Part shown: positions 37,083 to 47,169 of the stretch, one piece after another
Layout of the letters: each line of letters starts with the position of its first letter
Numbering within the stretch: position 1 is the first letter of the stretch
DNA from: Desulfovibrio sp. A2
Lineage (GTDB): Bacteria > Desulfobacterota > Desulfovibrionia > Desulfovibrionales > Desulfovibrionaceae
NCBI RefSeq assembly: GCF_000226255.1
Contig: NZ_AGFG01000060.1
Location: forward strand, 1-64,000
DNA length: 64,000 nucleotides
Reading direction: 5' to 3'
Program-made: the position numbers and the translations under genes
The notes under the pieces: model-generated
Databases searched by the model: none
Told to the model about the DNA's origin: nothing
Seen by the model: the letters and a program-made list of their open reading frames with translations, nothing else

Positions 37083-40000
37083 ATGAGGATGAACAGGCGA
37101 GGCTTCATCAAGCTCGCGGCCACGGGAGCCGTGGCCACCGCGTTCGGGGGGCTGGGCATCAGCCTTGCCCCGGTCGCGGCACACGCGGAAGGGCTGGCCA
37201 TCGACAAGGCCACCCTGACCACGTCCATCTGCTGTTACTGTGCCGTGGGCTGCGGCCTGCTGGTCTGGACCGACCCGGCCACCGGTCGCGCCATCAACAT
37301 CGAGGGCAACCCCGACCACCCCACCAATGAAGGCACCCTGTGCCCCAAGGGGGCGTCCATCTGGCAGACCACCGAACAGAGCCAGCGGGTGACCAAGGTG
37401 CTGTACCGCGCCCCGGGCAGCGACAAGTGGGAGGAAAAGTCGTGGGACTGGGCGCTGCCGCGCATCGCCCGCAAGATCAAGGACACCCGCGACGCCTCGT
37501 TCGAGGCGGTCAACGACAAGGGCCAGCCGGTCAACCGCACGCGTGCGATTGCCTCTGTCGGCTCCGCGGCCATCGACAACGAGGAGGGCTGGCTGTTGCA
37601 GGCCATGCACCGCTCCCTCGGCCTGGTGTACCTGGAGAGCCACGCCCGCATCTGACACAGTTCCACTGTGGGGGCTCTGGCAGAGTCCTACGGACGCGGC
37701 GCGATGACGAATCACTGGATCGATCTCAAGAACAGCGACGTGTTGCTGATCATGGGCAGCAACGCGGCGGAAAACCACCCCATATCGTTCAAGTGGGTCA
37801 CCCGCGCCCAGCAGCGCGGCGCAACGCTGATCCACGTGGACCCGCGCTTCACGCGCACCTCGGCCAAGGCCGACATATACGCCCCCATCCGCTCGGGCAC
37901 GGACATCGTGTTCTTTGGCGGGCTGATCAAGCATATTCTGGATAACGAACTGTACTTCAAGCAGTACGTGGTGGACTACACCAATGCCTCGTACCTGGTG
38001 GGGCCGGACTACGACTTCAAGGACGGCCTGTTCTCGGGCTTCAACCCCGAAACGGCCAGCTACGACCGCAAGAAATGGAACTTCGTCACCGACGACAAGG
38101 GCGTCAGCCTGAAGGATCCCACCCTGAAGGACCCGCGCTGCGTGTTGCAGGTCATGCGCCGTCACTACGCCCGCTACGACCTGAAGACCGTGGTGGACGT
38201 GACCGGCATGCCCGAGGCCAAGGTGCTGGAGGTGTGGAACTCCTTCGCCGCCACCGGCAAGCCGGACAGGGCGGGCACCATCCTGTACGCCATGGGCCAG
38301 TGCCAGCACACCGTGGGGGTGCAGAACATCCGCGCCCTGTCCATGATCCAGATGTTGCTGGGCAACATCGGCATCGCGGGCGGCGGGGTGAACGCGCTGC
38401 GCGGCGAATCCAACGTGCAGGGCACCACGGATATCGCCCTGTTGTGCGACAACCTGCCCGGCTACCTGCCCATTCCCCGCGCCATCTGGGCCGACTACGA
38501 CGCCTACGTGAAGGCGGGCACCCCGGTCACCAACGATCCGCAAAGCGCCAACTGGTGGTCCAACCTGGACAAGTACGCGGCCTCGCTGATGAAGGCCATG
38601 TACCCCGCCGCGGACCACAAGACCGCCTACACCTGGCTGCCCAAGATCGACGACACCAAGGTGGTGGAATACTCCTGGCTGTCGCTGTTCGAGCGCATGT
38701 ACAACGGCGGGTTCAAGGGCGCGTTCGTGTGGGGGCAGAACCCCTGCGCGGGCGGGGCCAACGCGGGCAAGAACCGCAAGGCCCTGGCCAAGCTGGACTG
38801 GATGGTGGTGGTCAACCTGTTCGAGAACGAAAGCTCGCTGTTCTGGAAGGGGCCCGGCGTCAATCCCAAGGACGTCAAGACCGAGGTGTTCTTTTTGCCC
38901 GCGAGCATGAACGTGGAAAAGGACGGCTCCGTCGCCAACTCCGGCCGCTGGCTGCAGTGGCGCGAGAAGGGCGCCAAGTTCATGGGCGATTCGCTGAGCG
39001 ACGGCGACATCGTCATCCGGCTGTTCGAGGAAGTGCGCAAGCTCTACAAGGCAGAGGGCGGCAAGCACCCGGAACCCATCCTGAACCTGGACACCGCCTA
39101 CCTGAAGGACGGGATGTACGACGCCAGCGCGCTGGCCAAGCGCCTCAACGGCACCTTCCTGAAGGACGTGACCATCGCCGACAAGCAGTGGAAGGCGGGG
39201 CAGCAGGTGCCCGGCTTTGCCGCGTTGCAGGCCGACGGCTCCACCGCGTGCGGATGCTGGATCTTCTCCGGCAGCTACACCGAGCAGGGCAACATGATGG
39301 CCCGGCGCGACCGCGCCCAGACCCCGGAGCAGGCGGCCATCGGCCTGTTCCCCAACTGGTCGTACGCCTGGCCCGCCAACCGGCGCATACTGTACAACCG
39401 CGCCGGGGTGGACCAGGCGGGCAAGCCCTTCGACCCCAAGCGCGCGGTCATTGCCTGGAACGGAGAAAAGTGGGTGGGCGACGTGCCCGACGGCGGGTGG
39501 AAGCCCGGCGAGAAGCTGCCGTTCATCATGGTGCGCGAGGGGCGCGGCCAGCTCTATGGCCCCGGCCGCGTGGACGGCCCCCTGCCGGAACACTACGAGC
39601 CCTTCGAAAGCCCGCTGGCGGGCAACCCCCTGTCGCCGCAGCGGGTGAACCCCACGGCCCTGCACTTCGCGCACGAGGAAAAGGCCGTGCGCGACCCGCG
39701 CTTCCCCTACGTGTGCACCACCTACCGGGTGACCGAGCAGTGGCAGTCCGGCGCCATGACCCGCAAGACCGCGTGGCTGAAGGAAATGCAGCCCGACGGC
39801 TTCTGCGAGATGAGCCGCGAACTGGCGGCCAAGCTGGGGGTGAAGAACGGTGAACAGGTGGTGCTGGAATCGGTGCGCGGCAAGGTGCAGGTGGTGGCCA
39901 TCGTCACCCCGCGCATCAAGCCCTTCACCGTCATGGGCGAAACCGTGCACCAGGTGGGCATTCCCTGGCAGTTCGGCTGGGGCCAGAAGAAGAACGCCAC

Positions 40001-40115
40001 GTTCGACTCGGCCAACCTGCTGTCACCTTCGGTGGGCGACCCGAACACGGGCATTCCCGAAACCAAGGTGTTCATGGTCAACGTCCGCAAGGCACAGCCC
40101 GGAAAGCAAGGGTAG
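37083..40115 (+). CDS. fdhA: Formate dehydrogenase alpha subunit, selenocysteine-containing
   Basis: Catalytic Mo/W-bis-MGD subunit oxidising formate (or reducing CO2) in the periplasm. About 1010 aa, read through an in-frame TGA at 37653-37655, which encodes Sec at residue 191 in the expected context HARI-U-HSSTVGAL. A twin-arginine signal (NRRGFIK) starts the protein. One [4Fe-4S] site is formed by CCYCAVGC...GTLCPKG. The C-terminal molybdopterin domain is intact (to VFMVNVRK). AAGGAGG precedes ATG 37083. Only a beta subunit follows, as in soluble periplasmic FdhAB of Desulfovibrio. Without UGA decoding it would look like two broken frames. Confidence 0.96.
37653..37688 (+). promoter_or_regulatory. 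UGA(Sec) codon with candidate SECIS hairpin
   Basis: TGA at 37653-37655 is followed 17 nt later by a 7-bp stem (GGGCTCT / AGAGTCC, one G-T pair, 37672-37678 and 37682-37688) with loop GGC. A smaller hairpin CACAG-TTCCA-CTGTG lies between. Distance and a G-rich small loop fit a bacterial SECIS that binds SelB. Confidence 0.65.
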
Positions 40116-40122
40116 GTGAGTC

Positions 40123-40857
40123 ATGAGCGAGAACAAGGGCAAGACCTTCTTCATCGACCAGACCCGCTGCACCGCCTGCCGGGGCTGCCAGGCCGCCTGC
40201 AAGCAGTGGAAGAAGCTGGCCGCCGACGAAACGGTGAACACCGGCAGCTACCAGAACCCGCCGGACCTCAACGGGCACACCTTCAAGCTGGTGCGCTTCA
40301 ACGAGGTGGAAGTGGACGGCAAGCTGAAGTGGGTGTTCTTTCCCGAACAGTGCCGCCACTGCCTGGAGCCGCCGTGCAAGATGATGGCCGACGCCTTCAT
40401 CCCCGGCGCCATCATCCAGGACGAGGCCACCGGCGCGGTGCTGTACACGGAAAAGACGAAGGACCTGGACTACCAGACCATCCGCGAGGCGTGCCCCTAC
40501 GACATTCCCCGCAAGGAGGAATCCACGGGCCTGCTCACCAAGTGCAACATGTGCATCGACAGGGTGCGCGCGGGCATGCTGCCCGCCTGCGTGAAAACCT
40601 GCCCCACGTACACCATGCACTTCGGCGACCGCGACGAGATGCTGGCCATCGCCCGCGCCCGGCTGGCCGAGGTGCAGAAGAAATCCCCGGCGGCCCTGCT
40701 GGCCGATTCCGACCTTGTCCGGGTGCTATACCTGTGCGAGGTGCACCCCAGCCACTACCACCACCACATGGTGGCGGACGCGGGGAGTGCCGGTGACCGC
40801 ATCGGCCCGTTCAGCCGTCGTGCGCTGCTGGCCATGCGGCCGCTGCGCACGGGGTAG
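40123..40857 (+). CDS. fdhB: Formate dehydrogenase beta (iron-sulfur) subunit
   Basis: 244 aa electron-transfer subunit. Cys motifs of a four-cluster FdhB-type protein: CTACRGCQAACKQW near the start, CRHCLEPPCKMM, ACPYDIP, and KCNMCIDRVRAGMLPACVKTCP. No signal peptide, as expected because the beta subunit hitch-hikes with the Tat-exported alpha subunit, and no membrane anchor helix. It starts 7 nt after fdhA. Electrons would pass to periplasmic cytochrome c; the multiheme cytochrome upstream is a candidate partner by location only. Confidence 0.94.
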   Translation: MSENKGKTFFIDQTRCTACRGCQAACKQWKKLAADETVNTGSYQNPPDLNGHTFKLVRFNEVEVDGKLKWVFFPEQCRHCLEPPCKMMADAFIPGAIIQDEATGAVLYTEKTKDLDYQTIREACPYDIPRKEESTGLLTKCNMCIDRVRAGMLPACVKTCPTYTMHFGDRDEMLAIARARLAEVQKKSPAALLADSDLVRVLYLCEVHPSHYHHHMVADAGSAGDRIGPFSRRALLAMRPLRTG

Positions 40858-40914
40858 GACCATAGCCGGGGTGGCGGTGGCATCCGCTGTCTTCGGCGAA
40901 TACAGGCAAAACAT

Positions 40915-40952
40915 ACGGGCCGCCCGCGCGATGCGGGCGGCCCGTTGCGTTT
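40915..40952. terminator. Terminator between fdhB and tetR
   Basis: ACGGGCCGCCCGC / GCGGGCGGCCCGT stem with a 5-nt loop followed by TGCGTTT on the plus strand (and GTATGTTTTG on the minus strand). It serves fdhAB and probably also the convergent tetR gene. Confidence 0.75.
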
Positions 40953-41006
40953 GGAGAGCCGGTGCACCCTTTCAGGCGCGCGCCGAAAATCGGTCGTCGG
41001 ATCGGG

Positions 41007-41636
41007 TCACACCGGGTGCCGTGTCCTGGTGCCGTTCCCGTATGCCTTGAGAAACGCGTCAACGGCATATTTCACTGCGACGTCGGACTCTTGTTCCGTT
41101 ATCTCGCGTCGTATGCAAAGCATGAGCGGCATGAGGAACGTGGCTTGACAGAGCGAGAGAAAGTGGTCCGCCGCAGTGGCCATGCAGGGTATGTCGAGCA
41201 GTTCGTTGGATTGTGCCTTTGCAAGGAACGATTCCAACATTTTGCGGAATTTCAGGATGCAGGTTTCGTAGAAGATGCGGCCTATCTCGGGAAACCGGGG
41301 GGATTCGTGGTAGAACAGGCGAAGCAGCGCGATGGAGGTCTCGTCCGCAATCAACGCCAGGAACCGCTTGCCCAGCAGGGTCAGCACGTTTCTCAGGTCA
41401 TCCGCGTAGTTCGGAAGCTCGAAGACCCATGCTTCTGCCTGCACCTTGTCCTGCAGGTACGCTTCGAACAGGGTCTCCTTGCTGCTGAAGTAGCTGTACA
41501 ACGTACCCTTTGAACCACCGACGGCGGCGGCGATGCGCGACATTGAAGTGCCCTGGTAGCCGTGTTCGAGAAACAGCGGCCCGGCGATTTCGAGGATTTC
41601 GGTTCTTCGGTCCCGTGGTGGGCGGCCCATCGTCAT
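41007..41636 (-). CDS. TetR/AcrR-family repressor, efflux locus
   Basis: 209 aa. N-terminal HTH: TEILEIAGPLFLEHGYQGTSMSRIAAAVGGSKGTLYSYFSSKETLF, textbook TetR. The C-terminal ligand domain is AcrR-like. ATG 41636 is used because GGAG lies 6 nt before it; the frame is open 15 codons further. It is divergent from a second tetR and the RND pump. A perfect 17-bp palindrome (41709-41725) in the shared spacer is the likely operator, so it probably represses the pump and itself until an inducer binds. Confidence 0.9.
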   Translation of the reverse strand: MTMGRPPRDRRTEILEIAGPLFLEHGYQGTSMSRIAAAVGGSKGTLYSYFSSKETLFEAYLQDKVQAEAWVFELPNYADDLRNVLTLLGKRFLALIADETSIALLRLFYHESPRFPEIGRIFYETCILKFRKMLESFLAKAQSNELLDIPCMATAADHFLSLCQATFLMPLMLCIRREITEQESDVAVKYAVDAFLKAYGNGTRTRHPV

Positions 41637-41690
41637 GTGCGTCTCCTGACTCGGCAATGTTTTTTGCAGCATACCCGACATGGGGGGGAG

Positions 41691-41725
41691 TTGACAGTCG
41701 GGCTTTCAGACCGTACTGTACGGTC
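41691..41725 (+). promoter_or_regulatory. Efflux promoter with TetR operator palindrome
   Basis: GACCGTAC-T-GTACGGTC (41709-41725) is a perfect 8-1-8 palindrome, the usual form of a TetR-family operator. A TTGACA -35 box (41691-41696) places the -10 region at 41714-41719 (TACTGT, weak), inside the palindrome, so a bound repressor would block the rightward promoter. The rest of the spacer to 42026 has T-runs but no gene. Confidence 0.75.
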
Positions 41726-42026
41726 AATAAAGTATAGGGCACGGACGCTGGAACGCAAGCCCCAATTCCCGAGGGGACCATCCATCTGGATATCATCGTG
41801 TAAAAAGAGGATTTTTTGCTTTCGTGGTGCCAAGCCTCCAGCCGTCCGTGGCGCAAGGTATTCCGTGGTCCCCTCCGCAAGCGGACGGGCGACGCACGGC
41901 ATGCCGGTTCCGGCCAAGGCCGGGGCCGGTTTCGATCATGCCCCGTGGCGGGGGTGATGATTTTTTTGGGGTGGCGTTTCCGGACGCAACCAACCAGAGC
42001 GGCAGGTCCGCGCAGTTGGAGGAAGC

Positions 42027-42686
42027 ATGCACGATTCGCAGGATGAAGCAACGCGAACCCGCCTGTTGCACGCGGCCAGGGTGGTCTTTGCCTCCGACGG
42101 CCCGAAGCGGGCCACCGTGCGCAAGATCAGCGCGCTGGCGCGGGCCAACATCGCGGCGGTGAACTACCACTTCGGCAGCAAGGAGAACCTCTACGTGGCC
42201 GTGCTGCGCGACCATCTGGAGCAGAAGCTGCGCCGCAACCCGCGCGACGCGGGGGTGAGCGCCCTCACTTCGCCGCGCGGCCGCCTACGGGCCTACGTGC
42301 GCAGCATGCTGGCCGAGTACGTCTGCGACGGCGACCCCGTGTCGGCGAGGCTGGGCAGGCTGCTGTCACAGGAGTTCGTGCAGGCCTCGTCCCGGTGTTT
42401 CCACGCGGTCATCGAGAATTATTGCGGCCCCTCGCATGCCATGCTGCTGGATATCGTGCGGCAGCTTCTGCCCGGCAGCGATCGCCAGACGGTGTCGCGC
42501 TGCGCCACCAGCATCGTGGGACAGTGCGTGCTGTACGGGCACGCCAGGGAAGTCATCAGCCTCATATCACCCGACATGGCGCTGAAACCCAGCAACGTCG
42601 AAGCCATGGCGGACTTCATCGTCGAGTTCACCCTGGGCGGCATCGAGCGTCTGAACGCCAGCCGACCCGGACACGCCTTCTCCTGA
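42027..42686 (+). CDS. TetR-family regulator, CecR-like
   Basis: 219 aa. HTH region TRTRLLHAARVVFASDGPKRATVRKISALARANIAAVNYHFGSKENLY; the AAVNYHFGSKE wording and the C-terminal domain (LLSQEF..., VGQCVLYGHAREVI) are typical of the CecR/DUF1956 subgroup, which often precedes efflux genes. It is the first gene of the efflux operon, 46 nt before the membrane fusion protein. Two TetR proteins at one pump suggests layered control by different ligands. Confidence 0.88.
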   Translation: MHDSQDEATRTRLLHAARVVFASDGPKRATVRKISALARANIAAVNYHFGSKENLYVAVLRDHLEQKLRRNPRDAGVSALTSPRGRLRAYVRSMLAEYVCDGDPVSARLGRLLSQEFVQASSRCFHAVIENYCGPSHAMLLDIVRQLLPGSDRQTVSRCATSIVGQCVLYGHAREVISLISPDMALKPSNVEAMADFIVEFTLGGIERLNASRPGHAFS

Positions 42687-42732
42687 AAGACGGAGCAACA
42701 GCCAGCATTCCATGAAAGGTTCAGCAACTCCC

Positions 42733-43950
42733 ATGCGCAACAACACCAAGATCACACTCGCGCTTCTGCTTGCCGTGCTTGCGGCGGCGCTTTCCGGCTG
42801 CGGCCAGGACCACCCCGCCGCCGGACCTGCCCCGGAACCGGAAGCCACGGTGGTGACCATCCAGCCCAGGCCGACGACGCTTTCCACCGTCCTGCCGGGG
42901 CGCACCTCGGCCCTGCTGGTTTCCGAAGTCCGTCCGCAAGTGGGGGGCATCATCCAGAAGCGCCTGTTCCGCGAAGGGGCGGACGTGAAGGCGGGCGAGG
43001 CGCTCTACCAGATAGACCCCGCCACCTATCAGGCCGCGTTCGACAGCGCCAAGGCCGCCCTGGCCAAGGCCGAGGCCGCCGTGGAACCCGCCCGGCTCAA
43101 GGCCGAGCGCTACGCGGACCTCGTGAAGACCAACGGCGTGAGCCGACAGGACAACGACGACGCCCAGGCCGCCCACAAGCAGTATGTGGCCGAGGTGGCG
43201 GCGGCCAGGGCCGCGCTGGAAACCGCGCGCATCAATCTGGGCTACACGCGCATCACCGCGCCCATTTCCGGCCGCATCGGCCGGTCGTCGAGCACGCCCG
43301 GCGCGCTGGTCACCGCCAACCAGGCCGACGCGCTGGCCACGGTGCAGCAGACCGACCCGGTGTATGTGGACGTCACCCAGTCCACCGGCGACCTGCTGCG
43401 GCTCAAGCGCGCCCTGGCCGAGGGCAGGCTGCGCAAGGCCGGGGCCGACGGGGCCAGGGTGAAGCTGCTGTTCGAGGACGGCAGCGCCTATCCGCTGGAC
43501 GGCACGTTGCAGTTCTCGGACATCACCGTGGACGCCAACACCAGCGTGGTGACCCTGCGCGCCTTGTTCCCCAATCCGAAGCAGGATCTGCTGCCCGGCC
43601 TGTACGTGCGCGCGGTGCTGGAAGAAGGCGTGAACGAACGCGCCATCCTGGTGCCGCAGGCCGCCGTGTCCCGCGATTCCAAGGGCAACCCCACGGTGCT
43701 GCTGGTCAACGCCGACAACGTCGTGGAGCGCCGGTCCATCACCGTGGACCGTGTGGTGGGCGGCGACTGGCTGGTCGGCGACGGCCTTGCCGAGGGCGAC
43801 CGGGTGATCGTGGAGGGCCTGCAAAAGGTGCGGCCCGGCGGCAAGGTGCGGGCCACCGAGGCGTCCGCAGCATCCGGCGCTCCCTCCACATCGGGCGCGT
43901 CCGCACAGCCCGCCGCGACCCCGGCTGCGGCCCCGGCCGCGCGCCAGTAG
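42733..43950 (+). CDS. RND efflux membrane fusion lipoprotein (AcrA/MexA type)
   Basis: About 405 aa periplasmic adaptor. Lipobox ALSGC at about residue 17-21 from ATG 42733; this start gives a normal lipoprotein signal (MRNNTKITLALLLAVLAAAL), whereas ATG 42712 adds seven residues. Features in order: beta-barrel/lipoyl halves (VRPQVGGIIQKRLFREGADVKAGEALYQID; TRITAPISGRIGRSSSTPGALV), a helical hairpin between them (about 95-175), and a C-terminal membrane-proximal domain ending in an Ala/Pro-rich tail. It sits 19 nt before the inner-membrane pump. Confidence 0.94.
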   Translation: MRNNTKITLALLLAVLAAALSGCGQDHPAAGPAPEPEATVVTIQPRPTTLSTVLPGRTSALLVSEVRPQVGGIIQKRLFREGADVKAGEALYQIDPATYQAAFDSAKAALAKAEAAVEPARLKAERYADLVKTNGVSRQDNDDAQAAHKQYVAEVAAARAALETARINLGYTRITAPISGRIGRSSSTPGALVTANQADALATVQQTDPVYVDVTQSTGDLLRLKRALAEGRLRKAGADGARVKLLFEDGSAYPLDGTLQFSDITVDANTSVVTLRALFPNPKQDLLPGLYVRAVLEEGVNERAILVPQAAVSRDSKGNPTVLLVNADNVVERRSITVDRVVGGDWLVGDGLAEGDRVIVEGLQKVRPGGKVRATEASAASGAPSTSGASAQPAATPAAAPAARQ

Positions 43951-43968
43951 GCGCGGGGAGCATCCACC

Positions 43969-46900
43969 ATGGCAAGATTCTTCATAGACCGCCCGGTGTT
44001 CGCCTGGGTCATCGCCATCATCATCATGCTGGCGGGGGCCCTGTCGATACTGAGCCTGCCCATTTCGCAGTACCCCAAGATCGCCCCCACGTCGGTCACC
44101 ATCAGCGCGTCGTACCCCGGCGCTTCCGCCAAGACCATGGAGGACACCGTCACCCAGGTCATCGAGCAGAAGATGAAGGGCATCGACAGCCTGCGCTACA
44201 TGGCGTCCACCAGCGATTCCACCGGCCAGACCTCCATCACCCTGACCTTCGATGCGGATACCAACCCCGACATCGCCCAGGTGCAGGTGCAGAACAAGCT
44301 CTCGCTGGCCACGCCCCTGCTGCCGGAAGCCGTGCAGCGCCAGGGCATCACGGTGAACAAGAGCACGTCCAGCTTCCTGATGATCATCGCGCTGGCCTCG
44401 GACGATCCGGCCATGACCGGACGCGACCTCAGCGACTATGCCGCCACCTACCTGCTGGACCCAATCAGCCGCGTGGACGGCGTGGGCGAAACCATGCTGT
44501 TCGGGGCGCAGTACGGCATGCGCGTGTGGCTCGACCCGCACAAGCTGCTGAACTACAAGATGACCCCGGCGGACGTCAGCTCCGCCATCACCGCCCAGAA
44601 CGCCCAGCTTTCCGTGGGCCAGATCGGCGGCACCCCGGCCGTGCCGGGACAGGGCATGAGCTTCACCATCCTTTCGCAATCGCTGCTGCAAACCCGTGAG
44701 CAGTTCGAGCAGATCGTGCTGCGGGTGAACCAGGACGGTTCCACGGTGCGTCTGTCCGACGTGGGCCGCGTGGAGTTGGGCAGTGAAAGCTACGATTCCG
44801 TTTCGCGCTTCAACGGCAAGCCCTCCACCGGCATCGCCCTCAAGCTGGCCACCGGGGCCAACGCCCTGGACACGGTGAACCGCGTGCGCGCCACCATGGA
44901 GGAATTGTCCAAGAACCTGCCCGAGGGCATCCACTGCGTCTTCCCCTACGACACCACCCCCTTCGTGCGGGTGAGCATCGAAGAAGTGGTCAAGACGCTG
45001 GCCGAGGCCATCGTGCTGGTGTTTTTGGTCATGTACCTGTTCCTGCAAAACATGCGGGCCACCATCATTCCCACCATCGCCGTGCCCGTGGTGCTGCTGG
45101 GCACCTTCGGCGCGCTGGCGGCCTTCGGCTTTTCCATCAACATGCTGACCATGTTCGGGGTGGTGCTGGCCATCGGCCTTCTGGTGGACGACGCCATCGT
45201 GGTCGTCGAGAACGTGGAGCGCATCATGACCGAAGAGGGGCTGCCGCCCCGCGAGGCCACCCGCAAGTCCATGGGCGAGATCACCGGGGCGCTGGTGGGC
45301 ATCGCGCTGGTTCTTTCGGCGGTGTTCATCCCCATGGCGTTCATCCCCGGCTCTTCGGGGGTCATCTACCGGCAGTTCTCGCTCACCATCGTCTCGGCCA
45401 TGACCCTTTCGGTGGTGGTGGCCCTCGTGCTTACCCCGGCCCTGTGCGCCACCTTTTTGCGGCCCATGCACAAACATGAGCACCAGGCCCAGCGTGGCTT
45501 CTTCGGCTGGTTCAACCGCGCGTTCGACCGCACCAGTAAGGGGTATCGCCGCCAGGTGTCCGGGGTGGCCGGGCGCGTAGGCAGGATGATGGGCATCTAT
45601 CTGCTGCTGCTGATAGGCACGGGCTTCTTGTTCCTGCGCCTGCCCACGTCGTTCCTGCCCGAAGAGGACCAGGGCACCATCTTCAGCATCGTGCAACTGC
45701 CCACCGGCGCGCCGCAGGAACGTACCCTGGAGGTATTGCGGCAGGTGGAGCACCACTACCTGGTGGAGGAAAAGGACACGGTGAACTCGCTGTTCACCGT
45801 GGCGGGCTTCAGCTTTGCCGGTCGCGGCCAGAACGCGGGCCTTGCCTTCGTGCAGCTGAAGTCGTGGGACGAGCGCAAGGGCGAGGGCATGAGCGCATCG
45901 GCGGTGGCCGGGCGCGCCATGGGCGCGTTTGCGCGCATCAAGAACGCCGTGGTCTACGCCTTCACGCCGCCTGCGGTGATGGAACTGGGCAACGCCTCGG
46001 GCTTCAACCTGTTCCTGCAGGACCGCGCGGGCATCGGCCACGAGGCCTTGATGCAGGCCCGTAACCAGTTGCTGGGCATGGCCGCGCAGAATCCGGCCCT
46101 TGCCGTGCTGCGGCCCAACGGCATGGAGGATACCCCGCAGTTCCAGATCGACATCGACCAGGCCAAGGCGGGCGCGCACGGTCTGTCCATGGCCGACGTG
46201 AACGACACGCTGAGCACCGCGCTGGGCGGCTCCTACGTCAATGACTTCATCGACCGGGGCCGCGTGAAGAAGGTCTACCTGCAGGGCGATGCGCCGTTCC
46301 GCATGATGCCGGAAGACATCAACGACTGGCACGTGCGCAACACGCAGGGCAACATGGTGCCGTTCTCGGCGTTCTCGTCCAGCCGCTGGACCTACGGTTC
46401 GCCGCGTCTGGAACGTTACAACGGCCTGCCCGCCGTGGAACTGCTGGGGTCGGCCGCGCCCGGCCGCAGCACCGGCGAGGCCATGCAGGCCGTCGAGGAA
46501 ATGGCGGCCAAGCTGCCCGCCGGGGTGGGCATCGAATGGACCGGCCTGTCCTACCAGGAGCGCATGAGCGGCTCGCAGGCCCCGGCGCTGTATGCCATCT
46601 CCATTCTGGTGGTGTTCCTGTGCCTGGCCGCGTTGTATGAGTCGTGGTCGGTGCCCACGGCGGTGATCCTGGTGGTGCCGCTGGGCATCCTGGGGGCGCT
46701 GGCGGCCACCTACGGGCGGGGGCTGAACAACGACGTGTTCTTCCAGGTGGGGCTGCTGACCACCATCGGCCTTGCGGCCAAGAACGCCATCCTCATCGTG
46801 GAGTTCGCCATGCACCTGGTGAAGGCGGGCAAACCCCTGCTGGAAGCCACCGTGGAGGCGGCGCGGCTGCGGCTGCGGCCCATCCTGATGACCTCGCTGG

Positions 46901-47169
46901 CTTTCGTGCTGGGGGTTCTGCCCATGGCCATCAGCACGGGCGCGGGGTCCGGCAGCCAGCGGGCCATCGGCACCGGGGTCATCGGCGGCATGCTCTCGGC
47001 CACGGTGCTGGCCGTGTACTTCGTGCCGGTGTTCTTCGTGCTGGTCTACCGGTTCGCCACGCGCAAGCGAAAGGGGGCGACCCCGCAGGCCCCGGATTCC
47101 GGAACGCCCGGCGATCCCCTGCCTTCCAACGACAATCCTGCCGGAACCCCCGGCGAGGTGACGCGATGA
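43969..47169 (+). CDS. RND multidrug efflux transporter (AcrB/MexB type, HAE1)
   Basis: 1066 aa. The N-terminus [20 protein letters not shown] is typical of the HAE1 group. Proton-relay residues are visible: paired Asp in [19 protein letters not shown] (helix 4) and Lys in [14 protein letters not shown] (helix 10). Twelve membrane helices and two large periplasmic loops are of standard length. GGGGAG precedes ATG 43969. The stop overlaps the start of the outer-membrane channel gene (ATGA). Substrate range cannot be read from sequence, but hydrophobic drugs are likely. Confidence 0.96.
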   Translation: MARFFIDRPVFAWVIAIIIMLAGALSILSLPISQYPKIAPTSVTISASYPGASAKTMEDTVTQVIEQKMKGIDSLRYMASTSDSTGQTSITLTFDADTNPDIAQVQVQNKLSLATPLLPEAVQRQGITVNKSTSSFLMIIALASDDPAMTGRDLSDYAATYLLDPISRVDGVGETMLFGAQYGMRVWLDPHKLLNYKMTPADVSSAITAQNAQLSVGQIGGTPAVPGQGMSFTILSQSLLQTREQFEQIVLRVNQDGSTVRLSDVGRVELGSESYDSVSRFNGKPSTGIALKLATGANALDTVNRVRATMEELSKNLPEGIHCVFPYDTTPFVRVSIEEVVKTLAEAIVLVFLVMYLFLQNMRATIIPTIAVPVVLLGTFGALAAFGFSINMLTMFGVVLAIGLLVDDAIVVVENVERIMTEEGLPPREATRKSMGEITGALVGIALVLSAVFIPMAFIPGSSGVIYRQFSLTIVSAMTLSVVVALVLTPALCATFLRPMHKHEHQAQRGFFGWFNRAFDRTSKGYRRQVSGVAGRVGRMMGIYLLLLIGTGFLFLRLPTSFLPEEDQGTIFSIVQLPTGAPQERTLEVLRQVEHHYLVEEKDTVNSLFTVAGFSFAGRGQNAGLAFVQLKSWDERKGEGMSASAVAGRAMGAFARIKNAVVYAFTPPAVMELGNASGFNLFLQDRAGIGHEALMQARNQLLGMAAQNPALAVLRPNGMEDTPQFQIDIDQAKAGAHGLSMADVNDTLSTALGGSYVNDFIDRGRVKKVYLQGDAPFRMMPEDINDWHVRNTQGNMVPFSAFSSSRWTYGSPRLERYNGLPAVELLGSAAPGRSTGEAMQAVEEMAAKLPAGVGIEWTGLSYQERMSGSQAPALYAISILVVFLCLAALYESWSVPTAVILVVPLGILGALAATYGRGLNNDVFFQVGLLTTIGLAAKNAILIVEFAMHLVKAGKPLLEATVEAARLRLRPILMTSLAFVLGVLPMAISTGAGSGSQRAIGTGVIGGMLSATVLAVYFVPVFFVLVYRFATRKRKGATPQAPDSGTPGDPLPSNDNPAGTPGEVTR

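Noticed and set aside
37653..37655. Stop codon or frameshift in the formate dehydrogenase gene
   Set aside because: The TGA is in frame, in the exact selenocysteine context, followed by a hairpin, and SelB is encoded nearby; it is a Sec codon, not a mutation.
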